From Linanthus parryae (lineage: Eukaryota > Streptophyta > Magnoliopsida > Ericales > Polemoniaceae): a stretch of DNA of 64,000 bases. Location of the stretch: contig JALGPY010000006.1 in NCBI GenBank assembly GCA_023055425.1, positions 74,184,127 to 74,248,126 on the forward strand, written 5' to 3'. The position numbers and the translations under genes were made by a program. Below the pieces are notes generated by a model that was not told where the DNA came from, did not search any database, and saw nothing but the letters and a program-made list of their open reading frames with translations. Shown here piece by piece: positions 11,248 to 23,685 of the stretch; position 1 is the first letter of the stretch, and every line of letters starts with the position of its first letter.

Positions 11248-12472
11248 GTCCATACTTTGTTGGTATACATGGATTCCATCTCGGATCTCATGGCTTCAAG
11301 CCATTTCTGAGAGTTCGTCCCTTTTATGGCCTCTCCATAGGTAGTAGGCTCATCATCTATCAGCAGCAAGTCACAAGACTTAGTCACGAGAAGTCCATAC
11401 CTCTCTGGCTCCTGGCGCACTCTACTCGACCTACAAAGTTCTTGTGTTACTTGAACAGGCTGCTCCACAACTAGTTCCTGTTCATGTTCCATAGTAGGGT
11501 CAATGCTTTGTGGTTCTTGAACTTCTTCAAGCTCTACAGTCCTCCCATTGGTTATTTAGAGACAAATTCTCTATCTAGAAACACGCCGGACCAAGCAACA
11601 AACACTTTGTTCTCAGTTGGATTGTAGAAATAATATCCCTTAGTTTCCTTAGGGTATCCCACAAACTTGCATTTATCCGACTTAGGCCCTAGCTTATCTG
11701 ACTGTAAACGTTTTACATATACATTGCAGCCCCAAATCTTCATGAATAACACTGTGGGACAATTCTCACTCCACATATCATGTGGTGTCTTCATGACTGA
11801 CTTAGATGGAACACGGTTAAGGGTGAAAGATGCACCCAATAGAGCGTATACCCAAAATGATAATGGAAGATCAGTTTGACACATCATAGATCGAACCATA
11901 TCCAATAGAGTTCGATTCCTCCTCTCGGACACGCCATTCCACTTTGGCGTTCTGGGTGGAGTGAGTTGGGATATTATCCCAAACTCTCTAAGATAGTCAT
12001 CAAACTCTTGGATCAAGTATTCACCTCCACGATCCGATCGTAGCGCCTTAATACTATTTTAAAGCTACTTCTCTACTTTACTCTTGAATTTCTTTAACTT
12101 TTCAAAGGATTCGGATTTGGCCTTCATAAGGTATACAAATCCATATCTACTGAAATCACCAGTAAACGTGATGAAGTAGACGTAACCATCCATGGTAGGC
12201 ATGGCAAATGGCCCACATACATCGGTATGTACTAGCGCCAATTGCTCACTATTCCTCTAACCTTTCTTATTGAAAGGGTACTTTGTAATTTTTTCCCAAT
12301 AAACAAGCCTCACATGTTTCATACGATTCAAAATCAAATGAGTCTAGAAATCCATCCTTATGGAGTCTAGATACACGTTTCTCCTTCACACGACCTAAAC
12401 GACAGTGCCATAGATAAGCAGGATTTGAATCATTCATTTCAATCATCTCGGTATTAATGTTATAGATATGAT
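11248..12472 (-). pseudogene. Copia integrase and start of reverse transcriptase (element B)
   Basis: This is the minus-strand CopA pol. The integrase part at 11552-12016 includes LTPPRTPKWNGVSERRNRTL with the catalytic Glu, the SFWVYALLGASFTLNRVPSK helix region and FVGYPKETKGYYFYNP. Downstream (lower coordinates) lies the acidic linker and the first RT residues (SQKWLEAMRSEMESMYTNKVWT), ending at 11248. Above 12016 the segment matching integrase catalytic Asp regions is frameshifted. The gene is split twice, by C at 12472/20807 and by the inversion, its RT continuing at 42457 on the plus strand. Confidence 0.88.
12468..12472. repeat. Target-site duplication of C, left copy (ATGAT)
   Basis: ATGAT precedes C and is repeated directly after it at 20802-20806. 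Removing C and one copy gives a continuous B pol sequence that aligns with the uninterrupted G at about 48640-48670, confirming the insertion. Confidence 0.95.
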
Positions 12473-13818
12473 CGTTGGAATAGGTGTCCTAGAGACAATC
12501 TATATTTAGTATGAACGATTTGTTGGCTAGAACATTCATTTATTAATTATTGTGATATTTAATATAATGAAGTCTTTAGATACAATGTGTTGTTTATCTT
12601 AAATATCCCTTTTCCATTATATTGGTTAATAGGACAATCAGATATAGACTACTATGTGTGTAGATTGATATGGAGATATCAAGTCTAACACATGGGTATG
12701 CATTAGGAGTAATGACATACTGGATTGACCCACGACGAGAAGGATACATTAGATTATGTTAAAGTCACAATCGCTTCTCGTAGTGCTAATAATATTGTAA
12801 TCCTTAGACTTGAAGTCACTAGATACTCTAGTTGTTGAATATCATGCTTTGATGTTATCCAACGTTGCGCCTTAACCGGAAAACTATAAAGATAGCTACC
12901 TGGCCTGATAGGAAGCAAGCTTAGAGATTGTCGTGACGTAGAGAGGATTTGTCCCTCCCACATAATGGGAGCAAATATCCATGGCCACTCGAGGGATGGT
13001 GCTTGTTGAATGTCTTGCCAGACCTAGATAAATCAATCTGGAGATATTGATTTTATCTGCTTGCATAAGCATATTCCCAGGATCGAGAAACTATGGATTG
13101 GATATACGAGTGTGAATATTATGTCTCGTGTCTAATCCGGATATAGATACAAAGGAATAATACAATATGTGATATTGGATGTGTTCCTAGACACCGCTCC
13201 ATGTTAGTAATAAGTTACTACCAACTAAGTAGAAACCTATGGGGTCACACATCGGATGGACTAAATTGGATATAGGTATTAACTAGTTTGACTAATTAAT
13301 AAAAAGATCATAACGCAACAACAAGCAAACTTGGCAGGATTAATTTGCAAGTGGGCTAATCAATGTGAGGGTATGAATAGTATTGGGGACTTTATGTAGT
13401 TAATAAAGAGGTATGACTATATAAAGGAACTCTAGCTTGTTATTTCTCAAGACAAGTGATTATTTGAGAGAACATAACAAAGCAAGAGAGAAAGAGACAA
13501 GGAAGGAGCCGAAGCTCCCACCCGTCCCCCTACCCGACGTCGTCGGCCTCCCCATAGGCGCGGCCTCCTCCTCGCTTTGCGTGATCTTCTTCCTCCTTCT
13601 ATCGTTACTAGAAATTCACGGAGAGAATGAATCCAATCAAGATCCAATGTGTGGATATTCGTAGAGACGAAGACACTATTCTTCGTGTGATCTACCAAAC
13701 CAAGGTACACATCTTCTATGCTCTTATCATTTTATGATAGATCTTCCTGTGATCATTGGTGGGCTTTTAGTAGGAAAATTTTGTTATTCCGCTGCGTTAC
13801 CTACGTCAAAACCCAATA
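12473..13818 (+). repeat. 5' LTR of C
   Basis: This is 1346 bp. It starts CGTTGGAATAGG (TG mutated to CG) and ends AAACCCAATA (CA to TA). A TATA box, TATATAAAG, lies at 13418-13426, with a purine-rich tract and the conserved GC-rich segment (13510-13570) downstream, so transcription probably starts near 13450. Relative to the 3' LTR it lacks about 57 bases near 13172, which accounts for nearly all of the length difference. Confidence 0.95.
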
Positions 13819-13819
13819 G

Positions 13820-13837
13820 TGGTATCAGAGCCACAGG
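13820..13837 (+). promoter_or_regulatory. Primer-binding site, C
   Basis: TGGTATCAGAGCCACAGG lies one base after the 5' LTR. The first twelve bases match the tRNA-Met primer site exactly. Confidence 0.93.
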
Positions 13838-15452
13838 TCGTAGTGCATAACATTATTTTACGTTTTACGATTTCATTTTATACACTGTTTCATTCATATT
13901 ACGCGAAATTGAAATTAATTGGCATAGTAGATGCAAATTGAATTTGATTAATGACAAACAAGATCTAATTTAAACACTCGATGAGTAAATTGGTGAGTTT
14001 GATCACATAGGATGTGAATAATTGGGTTCTTGAAAAATTAGGGTTCTTGGGCACATAATTGGGAAAAAGAGTTTTTCCACTTATGGAAACAACTTTATGG
14101 AAACAACCAAACTTGGGCAACAAGGAAGGAAGGGGAAGGAAGCTAGGGACGAAACCCTAGCTGCCTCCTCCTCTTCCTGCGCGCCAAGCTAGGTTGCGGG
14201 TTACCTAGGAGCTGCCAGCCTAGGGCTAGCCCGGGGTGGAATGCGCCGGTCCATAGGGGTTCGGCCTAGGTCTAGGTTGGACCCCTTGGACCGTTGTGAC
14301 CATAATTATCAAATTTCAACTGAAATTAAACAAGCGTGTTAAAAATTGGTTTTAAGTGTATTATGTGATTTGTTGCATGGTGGATGGATATGGCCTAAGT
14401 TTTGGATGTTTGTGTTTGTTTGTGGTTTTGTTTACGACCTGCGAGCTGATCAAATTAATGTAATAGTTAGTTAATTTTACGGCCTGGGAGCTGTTCATCT
14501 TCTCAACATGTGAGGTTTTATTTATTTATTTATTTATTTTAGATGTTAGGCTAGAATAAGAAATATTTAGTTGATTGCCAAGAGCATGGAGAAGAAGATC
14601 GGAGAACCAAAGAAGCCACAAAGACGATGAAGGTCCCATCATAGATGCGCGCAGCTATGGTGGAGCACTTGGAGATGAGCTTGACACTTTAGGGCATATA
14701 GATATTACCATTGGCTTGGTAATATCTTAGTCTAGGGGCCATATCCATGCCACGTTAATTTTCTTTTGTGGATGTTTATTAGTTATGTCTTGTTATTTAT
14801 TTTTGTGTGTATGGCGATACGAGCAAAACTTTTACAAGATAATTATAAACAAGTTTGATCTTTTATTCTAGATTGCCAAATCCAAATAAGTGGATCATGT
14901 TGATGGGATCAACCAAACAAGTAATGGCTATTAATTCCCTCAATGGAAATATTGCGTTTTGCCTTCCCTTGCCTAAACACCCTTCATGATCAAGGTCTAT
15001 TAAATTCGGGCTTGCCAAAGCAAGGCGTTTTAATTTACCTTGATGTGTTGAGAACGACACAAGCAAGTGTGTGATTGTTGAAGCAAGAGGTTGGACGCAA
15101 CGGGGTAAAATCAATTGGATTGATGAGCCTAGATGCATGATAAGTGTTATCTAAAGGATAAAGAATAATGAATTATTCGCCAAATTGGACCAAGAGTTGC
15201 ATGGGATGCAATTGGAATGGTTCCTACCTAAATAACCAATTCTTGGGTGACTTGCCAAAGCAAGCTCCAGAAGAAGTGAAATATGGATCTTGGACTCACT
15301 AGAAAATATGTATGATATTTTCCGCATTAATGGAAAGGGATATTAATCTGAGAAAAATAGTAGGAGCTAATTTAATAATCTAGCCTTTGTTGAATATAAT
15401 TAAATCGTTCAAAATACTAACATTGCATATTTCTCGTTTTGTAGAATTTCAA
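13838..15452 (+). other. Untranslated leader of C
   Basis: This 1.6-kb stretch has no credible reading frame. It holds GC-rich inverted sequence around 14190-14290 with repeated CCTAGG and GGCCTAGG-like words, a (TTTA)n run near 14519-14537, and a block at 15000-15260 that recurs next to gag in A, B, D and G. The same architecture in all copies suggests the leader is functional in the family. Nothing in it resembles a host gene. Confidence 0.75.
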
Positions 15453-16252
15453 AAGGCAAACATTCACGCATCGACTTCATCCCTGCGATGTGTCCTTGAG
15501 AAGGAAAAGCTGTCCGGAACAAATTTTCTTGACTGGTACAGAAACTTAAGGATCGTCCTTAAGCAAGAAAAGAAACTGTACGTCTTAGACAATCCTATTC
15601 CAGAACCACCCCATGATGAGTCTGTTCTAGCTGAGGTAAGAGAACGTCAGAAACATATAGATGATTCCAATGATGTGACTTGCCTCATGCTTTTAACCAT
15701 GACCTCTGAGCTTCAGAAACAACATGAGAAAATTGAAGCCTATGATATGATCATACACTTGAAAGAGTTGTTTCAGGAACAGGCAAGGCATGAGCGGTAA
15801 GAAGTGTCCAAAGCACTGTTCAAGAGCAGTCTCGTAGAAGGGAACCCATTTGGGCCTCATGTGCTCCGAATAATCAGGTACATTGAGAACCTCACGAGGC
15901 TGGAGTTCCAACTCGGCCAAGAGTTGGCTACTGATCTTGTCTTGCAATCGTTTCCCGACAGTTATAACCAGTTCATCATGAACTATAACATGAACGAGAT
16001 CAGTAACACTCTGCCAGACTTGCTGAACATGCTAAAGACAGCCGAACAGAGCATCAAAAAAGGCAAGGGCAAGGCCATAATGATGGTGAATAAGTGTAAG
16101 GGCAAGGGAGTTGCCTCTAATTCTAAAGGAAAGCGCAAGAATTTTGCAAAGTCCAAGGAAGCCCTAAAGCCTAGTGGGGGCGTGGCTAAAGGTGATTGTC
16201 ACTACCGTAGCCATCCAGGTCACTGGAGGAGAAATTTCCCAAGTATCTGAAG
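15453..16252 (+). pseudogene. Copia gag (element C), start codon lost
   Basis: Alignment with copies G and D puts the start at 15453, where AAG replaces ATG. The frame encodes the N-terminal block NFLDWYRNLRIVLKQEKKLY, the helical capsid-like core with EEL...HLKELFQEQARHER, and NYNMNEI...TLPDLLNMLKTAEQSI. It ends with a Lys/Gly-rich tail and a zinc knuckle at about 16197-16240 in which the second Cys is Arg and the last is Phe. A TAA at about 15799 interrupts it, and a one-base loss near 16230 throws the frame before protease. Confidence 0.9.
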
Positions 16253-17765
16253 GATAAGAAGCTTGGAATAGTGATTCCACCACCACCCGGTATTTTTGTT
16301 ATAGACGTCAATCTATCAATTTCTTCATCTTGGGTATTGGATATTGGATTTTGTTCTCACATTTGTCGAAATGTGCAGGATTTGAAAAGAAGTAGAAGGT
16401 TGGCTAAAGGGGAGATAGATCTGCGCGTCAGGAATGGAGCAAAAGTTGCTGCATTATCTATAGGCGTTTATGAACTATCTTTTCCTTATGGACTTATTTT
16501 AGAGTTAGAAAATTGCTATTATGTGCATGCTATGAGCAGAAATATTATTTCTGTTTCTTGTTTGGACGGGAAGGGTTTTTCTATTTCAATAAAGGACAAG
16601 TGTTGCTCCATTTATTTTGATAGTATGCACTATTGTAGTGCGCATTTGTCTAACAGATTGTATATCCTTGATCTAAATAATTCCATCTATAACATAAATA
16701 CTAAAAGAATTAGAACTAATTATTTAAATCCTACATATCTATGGCACTGTCGTTTAGGCAATATAAACAAGAAACGCATATCTAGAGTCCATAAGGATGG
16801 ATTTCTAGACTCATTTGATTTGGAATCATATGAGACATGCGAGTAATGTTTATTAGGAAAAATGACAAAGTCCCCTTTCAATAAAAGAGGTTAGAGGACT
16901 ATTGAGTTACTAGCACTCATACATACCGATGTATGTGGGCCATTTCCCACGCCTGCCAGCGGTGGTTACACCTACTTCGTTACGTTTACTGATGATTTCA
17001 GTAGATATGGATTTGTGTACCTTATGAAGGATAAATATGAATCCTTTGAATTGTTCAAGGAATTCAAGAATGAAGTAGAGAAGCAACTTGATAATAGTAC
17101 TAAGGCTTTGCGATCGGATCATGAAGGAGAATACTTGAGCCGAGAGTTTGACGAATATCTTAGAGAGTGTGGGATAGTATCCCAACTCACTCCACCAGAA
17201 CGCCACAATGGAATGGTGTGTCCGAGAGGAGGAATCGCACACTATTAGATATGGTGCGATCTATGATGTGTCAAACGGATATTCCAATATCATTTTGGGG
17301 ACATGCTCTATTGACTGCACCTTTTACCATTAACCGTGTTCCATCCAAATCAGTCATGAAGACACCATATGAGATATGGACTGGGAAGCGTCCCATAGTG
17401 TCGTTTATGAATAGTTGGGGCTGAAATGTCTATGTAAAGTGTTTACAAACACACAAGCTCGGGCCTGAAGCGGATAAGTATAAGTTTGTGGGATATCCTA
17501 AGGAAACGGAAGGATATTATTTTTACAACCCAGCCGAGAACAAAGTGTTTGTAGCTCAAAACGACGTGTTTCTAGAAAGAGAGCTAGTCTCTAAAGAAGT
17601 AAGTGGGAGGAATGTAGAACTTGAAGAAATTCAAGAACCACAAACCTCTGAACCGATGATGGAACATGAACTGGAACCGCAAGGTGTTGTTGAAGAACCT
17701 GTTCAGGTAACACAGGAACTCCGTAGGTCAGGAAGGGTACGTCATGAGCCAGAGAGTACGGACTT
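16253..17765 (+). pseudogene. Copia protease and integrase (element C)
   Basis: The protease active site reads WVLDIGFCSHIC; the family form is DTG, so the catalytic motif is mutated. The GAG-preINT segment has LWHCRLGNINKKRISRVHKDG, then a TAA at 16844. The integrase core follows: Asp in HTDVCGPF, Asp in RSDHEGEY and Glu in NGVSERRN. Two overlapping frames around 17170-17245 mark a frameshift, and a TGA lies near 17422. The C-terminal GYPKETEGYYFYNP domain and an acidic linker follow. Integrase inserts the cDNA into the chromosome and protease cuts the polyprotein. Confidence 0.9.
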
Positions 17766-19352
17766 CTCGGGACTGAGCCCGATGACATACCACTCATGGA
17801 TGATGAGCCTTCAACCTATGGGGAGGACATGAAAGGCCCAGACGCCAAGAAGTGGCTAGAACCCATGAGATTCGAAATGGATTCCATGTATACCAACCAA
17901 GTATGGAATTTGGTGGAACCACCTGAAGGGGCTCGGCCCATAGGGTGTAAGTGGGTCTTCAAGAAGAAGACTGACATGGATGGAAAGTTAGTTGCCTACA
18001 AGGGGCGATTGGTGGCTAAAGGTTATAGACAGATTCATGGTATTGACTATGATGAGAGATGTTCACTAGTCGCGATGACTAAATCCATTCAAATCCTACT
18101 TGCTATTGCAGCGTACTATGACTACGAGATTTGGCAAATGGATGTCAAAACAACATTCCTTTATGGGAACCTCCTCGAGGACGTGTACATGACACAACCG
18201 GAGGGTTTTTAGGGCCATGGAATGCCAATAAATTTTGTAAGCTGCAACGACCCATTTATGGATTAAAGCAAGCTTCTAGGACTTGGAATCGACGTTTTTA
18301 TGATGCGGTCAAAGAGTTTGGATTCATCAAGAACGAAGTTGAGCCCTGTGTTTAAAAGAAGGTTAGTGGGAGATCTGTAGTGTTTCTGGTCTTGTACGTG
18401 GATGACATACTACTCATTGGAAATGCCATTCCTACTTTGCAACCTGTTAAAGATTGGCTAGGAAAGTGTTTCGCAATGAAGGAATTAGGAGACGCAACTT
18501 ATATACTTGGTATCAAGATATATTGGGATAGATCTAGGAAGCTTCTCGGCCTAAGCCAAACTACATATATAGACAAGGTGTTGAAGAGGTTCAACATGCA
18601 AGATTCCAAGAAGGTATTCTTGCCCATGTCGCATGGAGTCACTCTCTCTAGGACTGACTTTCCTTCCAATGAGGTTGAGAAGGACCGCATGAGTAGGATA
18701 CCCGATGCTTCGGCCATATAATCCATCATGTACGCCATGTTGTGTACTAGACCAAATGTATCATACGCGTTGATTATGGTAAGCAGATATCAGTCCAATC
18801 CAGGAGAGAGTCACTGGATTGCTGTCGAGAACATCCTAAAGTACTTGAGAAGAACTAAGGATGCGTTCTTGAGATTTGGAGGTAAGGAAGAGCTAAGTGT
18901 AATTGGTTACACTGATGCAAGCTTCCAAAACGAAAAAGATGAATACATATCGCAGTCGGGATACGTGTTTTGCCTGAACGGAGGAGTTGTGAGCTGGAAG
19001 AGTTCCAAGAAAGGGACAGTTGCCGATTCTACAACTGAAGTTGAGTACATTGCTGCTGCTGAAGCAGCAAAAGAGACAATTTGGATAAATAAGTTTATAA
19101 CTGAGCTCGGTGTGGTCCCTAGCATCGTGGATCCCATGGAGTTGTATTGTGACAACTCTGGAGCGATCGCACAAGCGAAGGAACCAAGAGCACACCAGAA
19201 ATCAAAGCATGTACTTACGATATTCCATCTTATTCGTGATATGATCGATAGAGGAGATGTGAAGATGTGCAAGATTCCAACGGACGACAATCTTTCAAAT
19301 CCGTCACAAAACCACTTGCGAAGCGAAAGCATGAAGGGAACACTAGATCTAT
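17766..19352 (+). pseudogene. Copia reverse transcriptase and RNase H (element C)
   Basis: RT starts around the MDDEPSTYGE linker, then GCKWVFKKKTDMDGK, the catalytic Asp block WQMDVKTTFLYGNL, and the YVDD box intact at 18395-18406. The RNase H domain runs through YTDASFQ, SWKSSKKGTVADSTTEVEYIAA and ELYCDNSGAIAQA to ADxLSNP near the end. Stops at about 18211, 18355 and 18721 and a frameshift near 17800 break it. It ends at 19352, 45 bases before the 3' LTR. Confidence 0.92.
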
Positions 19353-19383
19353 AGGCATACGAGATGTACAAGATTGGCTCTAC

Positions 19384-19397
19384 TACAAGTGGGAGAC
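19384..19397 (+). promoter_or_regulatory. Polypurine tract, C
   Basis: TACAAGTGGGAGAC lies immediately before the 3' LTR. The same tract, AAGTGGGAGA(C/G), precedes the 3' LTRs of B (43824-43834) and D (55900-55910). It primes plus-strand DNA synthesis. Confidence 0.85.
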
Positions 19398-20801
19398 TGT
19401 TGCAATAGGTGACCTAGAGGCAATCTATATTTAGTATGAACGATGTTTTGGCTAGAACATTCATTTATTAATTATTGTGATATTTAGTATAATGAAGTCC
19501 TTAGATACAATGTGTTGTTTATCTTAAATATCCCTAGTCCTTTATATTTGTTAATAGGACGACCAAATATAGCCTAGTATGTGTGTATATTGATATGGAT
19601 ATATCAAGTCTAACACATGGGTATGCATTAGGATTAATGGCATACTGGATTGACCCACAACGAGAAGGATACATTAGATTATGTCAAAGTCACAATCGCT
19701 TCTCGTAGTGCTAATAATATTGTAATCCTTAGACTTGAAGTCACTAGATACTCTAGTTTTGGAATATCATGCTTTGACGTTATCCAACATTGTGCCTTAA
19801 TCGGGAAACTATAAAGATAGCTATCGGGCATGATAGGAAGCAAGTTTAGAGATCCTAGTGACGTAGAGAGGATTTGTCCCTCCCACATAATGGGAGCAAA
19901 TATCCATGGCTAGTCGAGGGATGGTGCTTATTGAATGTCGGGCCAGACTTAGATAAATCAATACGGAGATATTGATGTTATCTGCTTGCATAAGCATACT
20001 CCCAGGATCGAGAAACTATGGATTGGATATACGACTGTGATTATTATGTCTTGTGTCCAATCCGGATATGGAGACAAAGGGATAATACAATATGTGATTT
20101 TGGGCACAAGGTTTGTCGCGATCACTAACTTATTTCTATTAGTTGGGTGGCATGGATGTGTTGCTAGACACCGCTCCATGTTAGTAATAAGTTACTACCA
20201 ACTAAGTAGAAACCTATGGGGTCACACACCAAATGGATTAAATTGGATATAGGTATTAATTAGTTGGACTAATTAATAAAAGGATCATAACGCAACCACA
20301 AGCAAACTTAGTAGGACTAATTTGCAAGTGGGCTAATCCATGTAAGGACATGATTAGTGTTGGGGAATTTATGTACTTAATAAAGAGTTATGACTATATA
20401 AAGGAACTCTAGCTTGTTATTTCTCAAGACAAGTCATTATTTGAGAGAACATAACAAAGAAAGAGATAGGGAGAGAGAGACAAGGAAGGAGTCGAAGCTC
20501 CCACCCGTCCCCCTACCCGACGCCGTCAGCCTCCCCATAGGCGCGACCTCCTCCTCGGTTTGTGTGATCTTCTTCCTCCTTCTTCCGTTGCAAGCACTAC
20601 ACGGCGAGAAGGAATCCAATCAAGATCCAAGGTGTGAATATTCATAGAGACGAAGACACTATTCTTCGTGTGATCTCCCAAACCAAGGTACACATCTTCT
20701 ATGCTCTTATCATGTTATGATAGCTCTTCCTGTGATCCTTGGTGAGCTTTGAGTAGGAAAATTTTGTTATTCCGCTACGTTACCTACGTCAAAACCCAAC
20801 A
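19398..20801 (+). repeat. 3' LTR of C
   Basis: This is 1404 bp, starting TGTTGCAATAGG and ending AAAACCCAACA, with intact TG...CA ends. The TATA box is at 20395-20403. The segment around 20104-20160 (including TTAGTTGGGTGGCATGG) is absent from the 5' LTR of C but present in the LTRs of B, D and G, so the 5' copy suffered a deletion. Confidence 0.95.
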
Positions 20802-22050
20802 ATGATTTGTTAGATCAAGTATATGTAATCCATTAAATAATTGCCCACTACAATAGTGAATACTATCAAAATAAATGGAACAACAATTGTTATTTATTGA
20901 AATAGTAAAGCCATCCTTTTCCAAACAAAGAATAGAAATAATGTTTCTGCTCATAGAAGACACAAAATAACAATTATTTAATTCTAAAACTAATCCTGAG
21001 GGCAGAGACAACTCGTACACGCCCACGGCCAATGCAGCAACCTTTGCTTTATTCCCAACGCACATGTATATCTCCCCTTTAGCCAATCTTCTAATTCTCT
21101 TTAGATCCTGCACATTTCGAAAAATGTGAGATCCACATCCATTATCCAATACCCATGATGAAGATATAGTTAAGTTGACATCCATAACAAAAATACCTGG
21201 TGGTGGTGGAATCACTATTCCAAGCCTCTTATCCTCCAGATCTTTTGGACAGTTCCTCCTCCAGTGTCCAGGCTAACTGTAGTACTGACACTCACCTTTA
21301 GTCACACATTTGGCAATGCCACCAACAGGCTTAAGGGCAGATTCCTTTGGTTTGGCAACTGCTTTGCATTTTTCCCTTGGAGGTAGAGGAAAACCTTATG
21401 CCCTTTCCTTTTTGCACCATCATTATGGATTTTCCCTTACCCTTGTGGATGCTTTGTTCAGCTGTCCTCAACATAATGAGTAAATCTGACAGAGGTTTCA
21501 CGATCTCATTCATGTTATAGTTCATGATGAATTGTCCATAATTCTCAAGCAACGATTGCAATATGATATCGGTGGCCAATTCTTGACCCAACGGAAACCC
21601 TAGGCGGCCGAGGCTCTCAAGATAGCCGATCATACGTAACACGAGCGGCCCCACCGGGTCTCCTTCTGACAGATGACATTTGAACAATGCCTTGGAAACT
21701 TCATACCTCTTAACCCTAGCCTGATCTTGGAATAGCTGCTTCAAGTGTGCGATCATATCGACTACGTTCATGTTCTCATGTTGCTTCTGAAGCTCAGAGG
21801 ACATGGTGCAAATCATTAGGCATGCCGCATCATTAGCGTTGTCAACACGCTTTTGATACGCCTTTAGGGCTGCAGGAGTGTAGTTCTCCGGACCTTCAGG
21901 AACTTGCTCCTATAGAGCGTACTGTTTCTTTTCCTGCTTGAGAGCGATTCTCATGTTTCTGTACCAGTCTAGAAAATTGGTTCCAGAGAGCTTGTCCTTC
22001 TAAAGGGCAGAGCGTAGGGAGTGTGATGAGATTAGTGAGTTGTTTGCCAT
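20802..22050 (-). pseudogene. Copia gag and protease (element B)
   Basis: The gag start is CAT at 22048-22050 (MANN...), followed by frameshifts. The open stretch 21816-21331 holds the capsid-like core (HLKQLFQDQARVKRYEVSKALF, YNMNEIVKPLSDLL). A zinc knuckle near 21260-21300 has lost its second Cys and gained a stop. The protease motif near 21150 reads WVLDNGCGSHIF, with Asn for the Thr of DTG. The GAG-preINT segment (LEKDGFTISINNNCC) is cut at 20802 by C. All three CopA protease motifs in the window differ from each other. Confidence 0.88.
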
Positions 22051-23672
22051 TGAAATTCTACAAAAAGGAAATACGCAAGTTTTAGTATTTGTGAACGATT
22101 TAACTATATTTAATAATGGCTAGATTATTAAATACATCTTACACTATTTTTCTACGGATTAATCACCCTGAAGATATTAATGCGAAATATATCATTATAA
22201 TTTCTAGTGGGCCAAGACCCATATTTCACTTCTTTTTTAGCTTGCTTTGGCCAGTCACCCAATAGTCAGTTATAGGTAGGAACAATTCCAATTGCATCCC
22301 AAGCAACTCTTGGTTCAATTGGGAAAATAACTCCTTATTTATCTATCCCATAGATAATCCCAATTAGTGCCTCTAGGTTTTTATCCTTATTAAAATTACA
22401 TAGTTACGTCCAACTCTTACTCCAACAATTGCACATTACATGTGCCATCGCACCACATAATGATGAATATATTCGCCTTGCTTTGGCACGCACGAACTTG
22501 ATTGATCGATTTTTTGATGAGTATTTAAGTAACGAAAAGGCAAAACGTAATATTTACTTTTGAGGGAATTTCTTTCAATTTAATTATTTTGTTGATCTAT
22601 ATAAACTGATCTACTTATTTGAGTTTGGCCAAAACTACAAATAAAAGATCCAGGTTGTTTAATTATCTTATTATCAAATTGCATGCATCGACCATACACC
22701 AACAACAATAATAAGACAATAAAGTAAACATCCACGAAACAAAAATTAACGTGATATGGATATGGCCTCCTAGACTAAGATATTTTTCAAGCCAATGAGA
22801 ATATCTATGAACCCTAAAATAGCAAGCGCATCTCCATGTGCCTCCATCTTTTGGTTCATCCTCCATAGCCTTGTGGAATGCTCCATGCTCCATGTTGTGG
22901 CTCCTTTAATTATTTTGGCTTCTTTTCTTCAATCTTGGCTATCTATTCTATTTAGTACTAGCTAGCAACTAAACTAAATATATAAATCTCACAAGTTGAG
23001 AAAAAAATATACCGGCTCGCAGGCCGTAAGCCCTAATTAATTATTACGTCAGATTGATCAACTCGAAAGCCGTAAACAAACCACAAAAATTAAACATTCA
23101 CAAAAAACCACATCTAAGGCCATATCCAATCACCATACGAATTGCACATAACAGTTTAAACCAATTTTTAACGCGCTTATTCAATTTTTAATTGATGTTA
23201 AGATTACTAGGGTCAAAACGGTTCAAGAGGCCCAACCAACTAGGTGGCCGAACCCCTTGGAGCCGCCTGGGCCGAGCCTTGGCCAGTCAGCCCAACCCGT
23301 GGGGTCGGCCGGACCGCCAAGGCCTTCGGCCTAGGTGGCTTGGGCGGCAAGGAAGGAGGGGCGGTCTCCCTAGGGGGCCAAACCTCTTTGAAGTTGTTTC
23401 CAAAACAACTTCTTCCTTGTTCCCCAAGTCCAAATCCTATCAAAATTGAAACTCCTTTTCAAGTTTGTTCCCAAACCCTAGATCTATGATAATAAGATTT
23501 CTCAAACTCACTAATTCATACATCTCATGTAAAATTAGATCTTTTTTGGTTGAATCACATTCAACATGCATCCAATATGCTTAATTTGTAGTTTTAACGC
23601 AATAATCAACAATTATAGGTGAAAAACAAGAAAAGCGTAACACATAAAATACGTTATGCCCTACGAACTGTA
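22051..23672 (-). other. Untranslated leader of B
   Basis: This 1.6-kb leader is homologous to those of A, C, D and G. The plus strand carries the GC-rich block near 23230-23390 (many GGCC and CGGCC words) close to the PBS and the AT-rich part near gag. The open frames across the GC-rich block lack homology to any domain I recognise and are not conserved between copies. Confidence 0.75.
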
Positions 23673-23684
23673 GCTCTGATACCA
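23673..23684 (-). promoter_or_regulatory. Primer-binding site, B
   Basis: GCTCTGATACCA on the plus strand is an exact complement of the tRNA-Met primer site. It lies one base from the LTR. Confidence 0.92.
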
Positions 23685-23685
23685 C

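Larger units (their letters stand above)
12473..20801 (+). mobile_element. CopA copy C: structurally complete Ty1/copia element, 8.3 kb
   Basis: C has two LTRs, a PBS, leader, gag, protease, integrase, reverse transcriptase, RNase H, purine tract and a perfect 5-bp duplication. It is nested in the pol gene of B, in opposite orientation. It is the youngest CopA copy by nesting but is not active: gag lacks its ATG, several stops and frameshifts break the polyprotein, and both ends of the 5' LTR carry point changes (CG for TG, TA for CA). About 22 mismatches were counted by eye in the first 290 aligned LTR bases. Confidence 0.95.

Noticed and set aside
11139..11492. A 117-codon frame spanning the left breakpoint on the minus strand.
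   Set aside because: Its upper part is B pol but the end below 11248 is antisense S1 integrase. It is chimeric because of the inversion, not a fusion gene.
23192..23489. Overlapping open frames on both strands in GC-rich sequence near 23.2-23.5 kb (and the equivalents near 1.8, 26.8 and 51.1 kb).
   Set aside because: They lie in the CopA leader, change frame between copies and have biased composition; GC-rich blocks simply lack stops.
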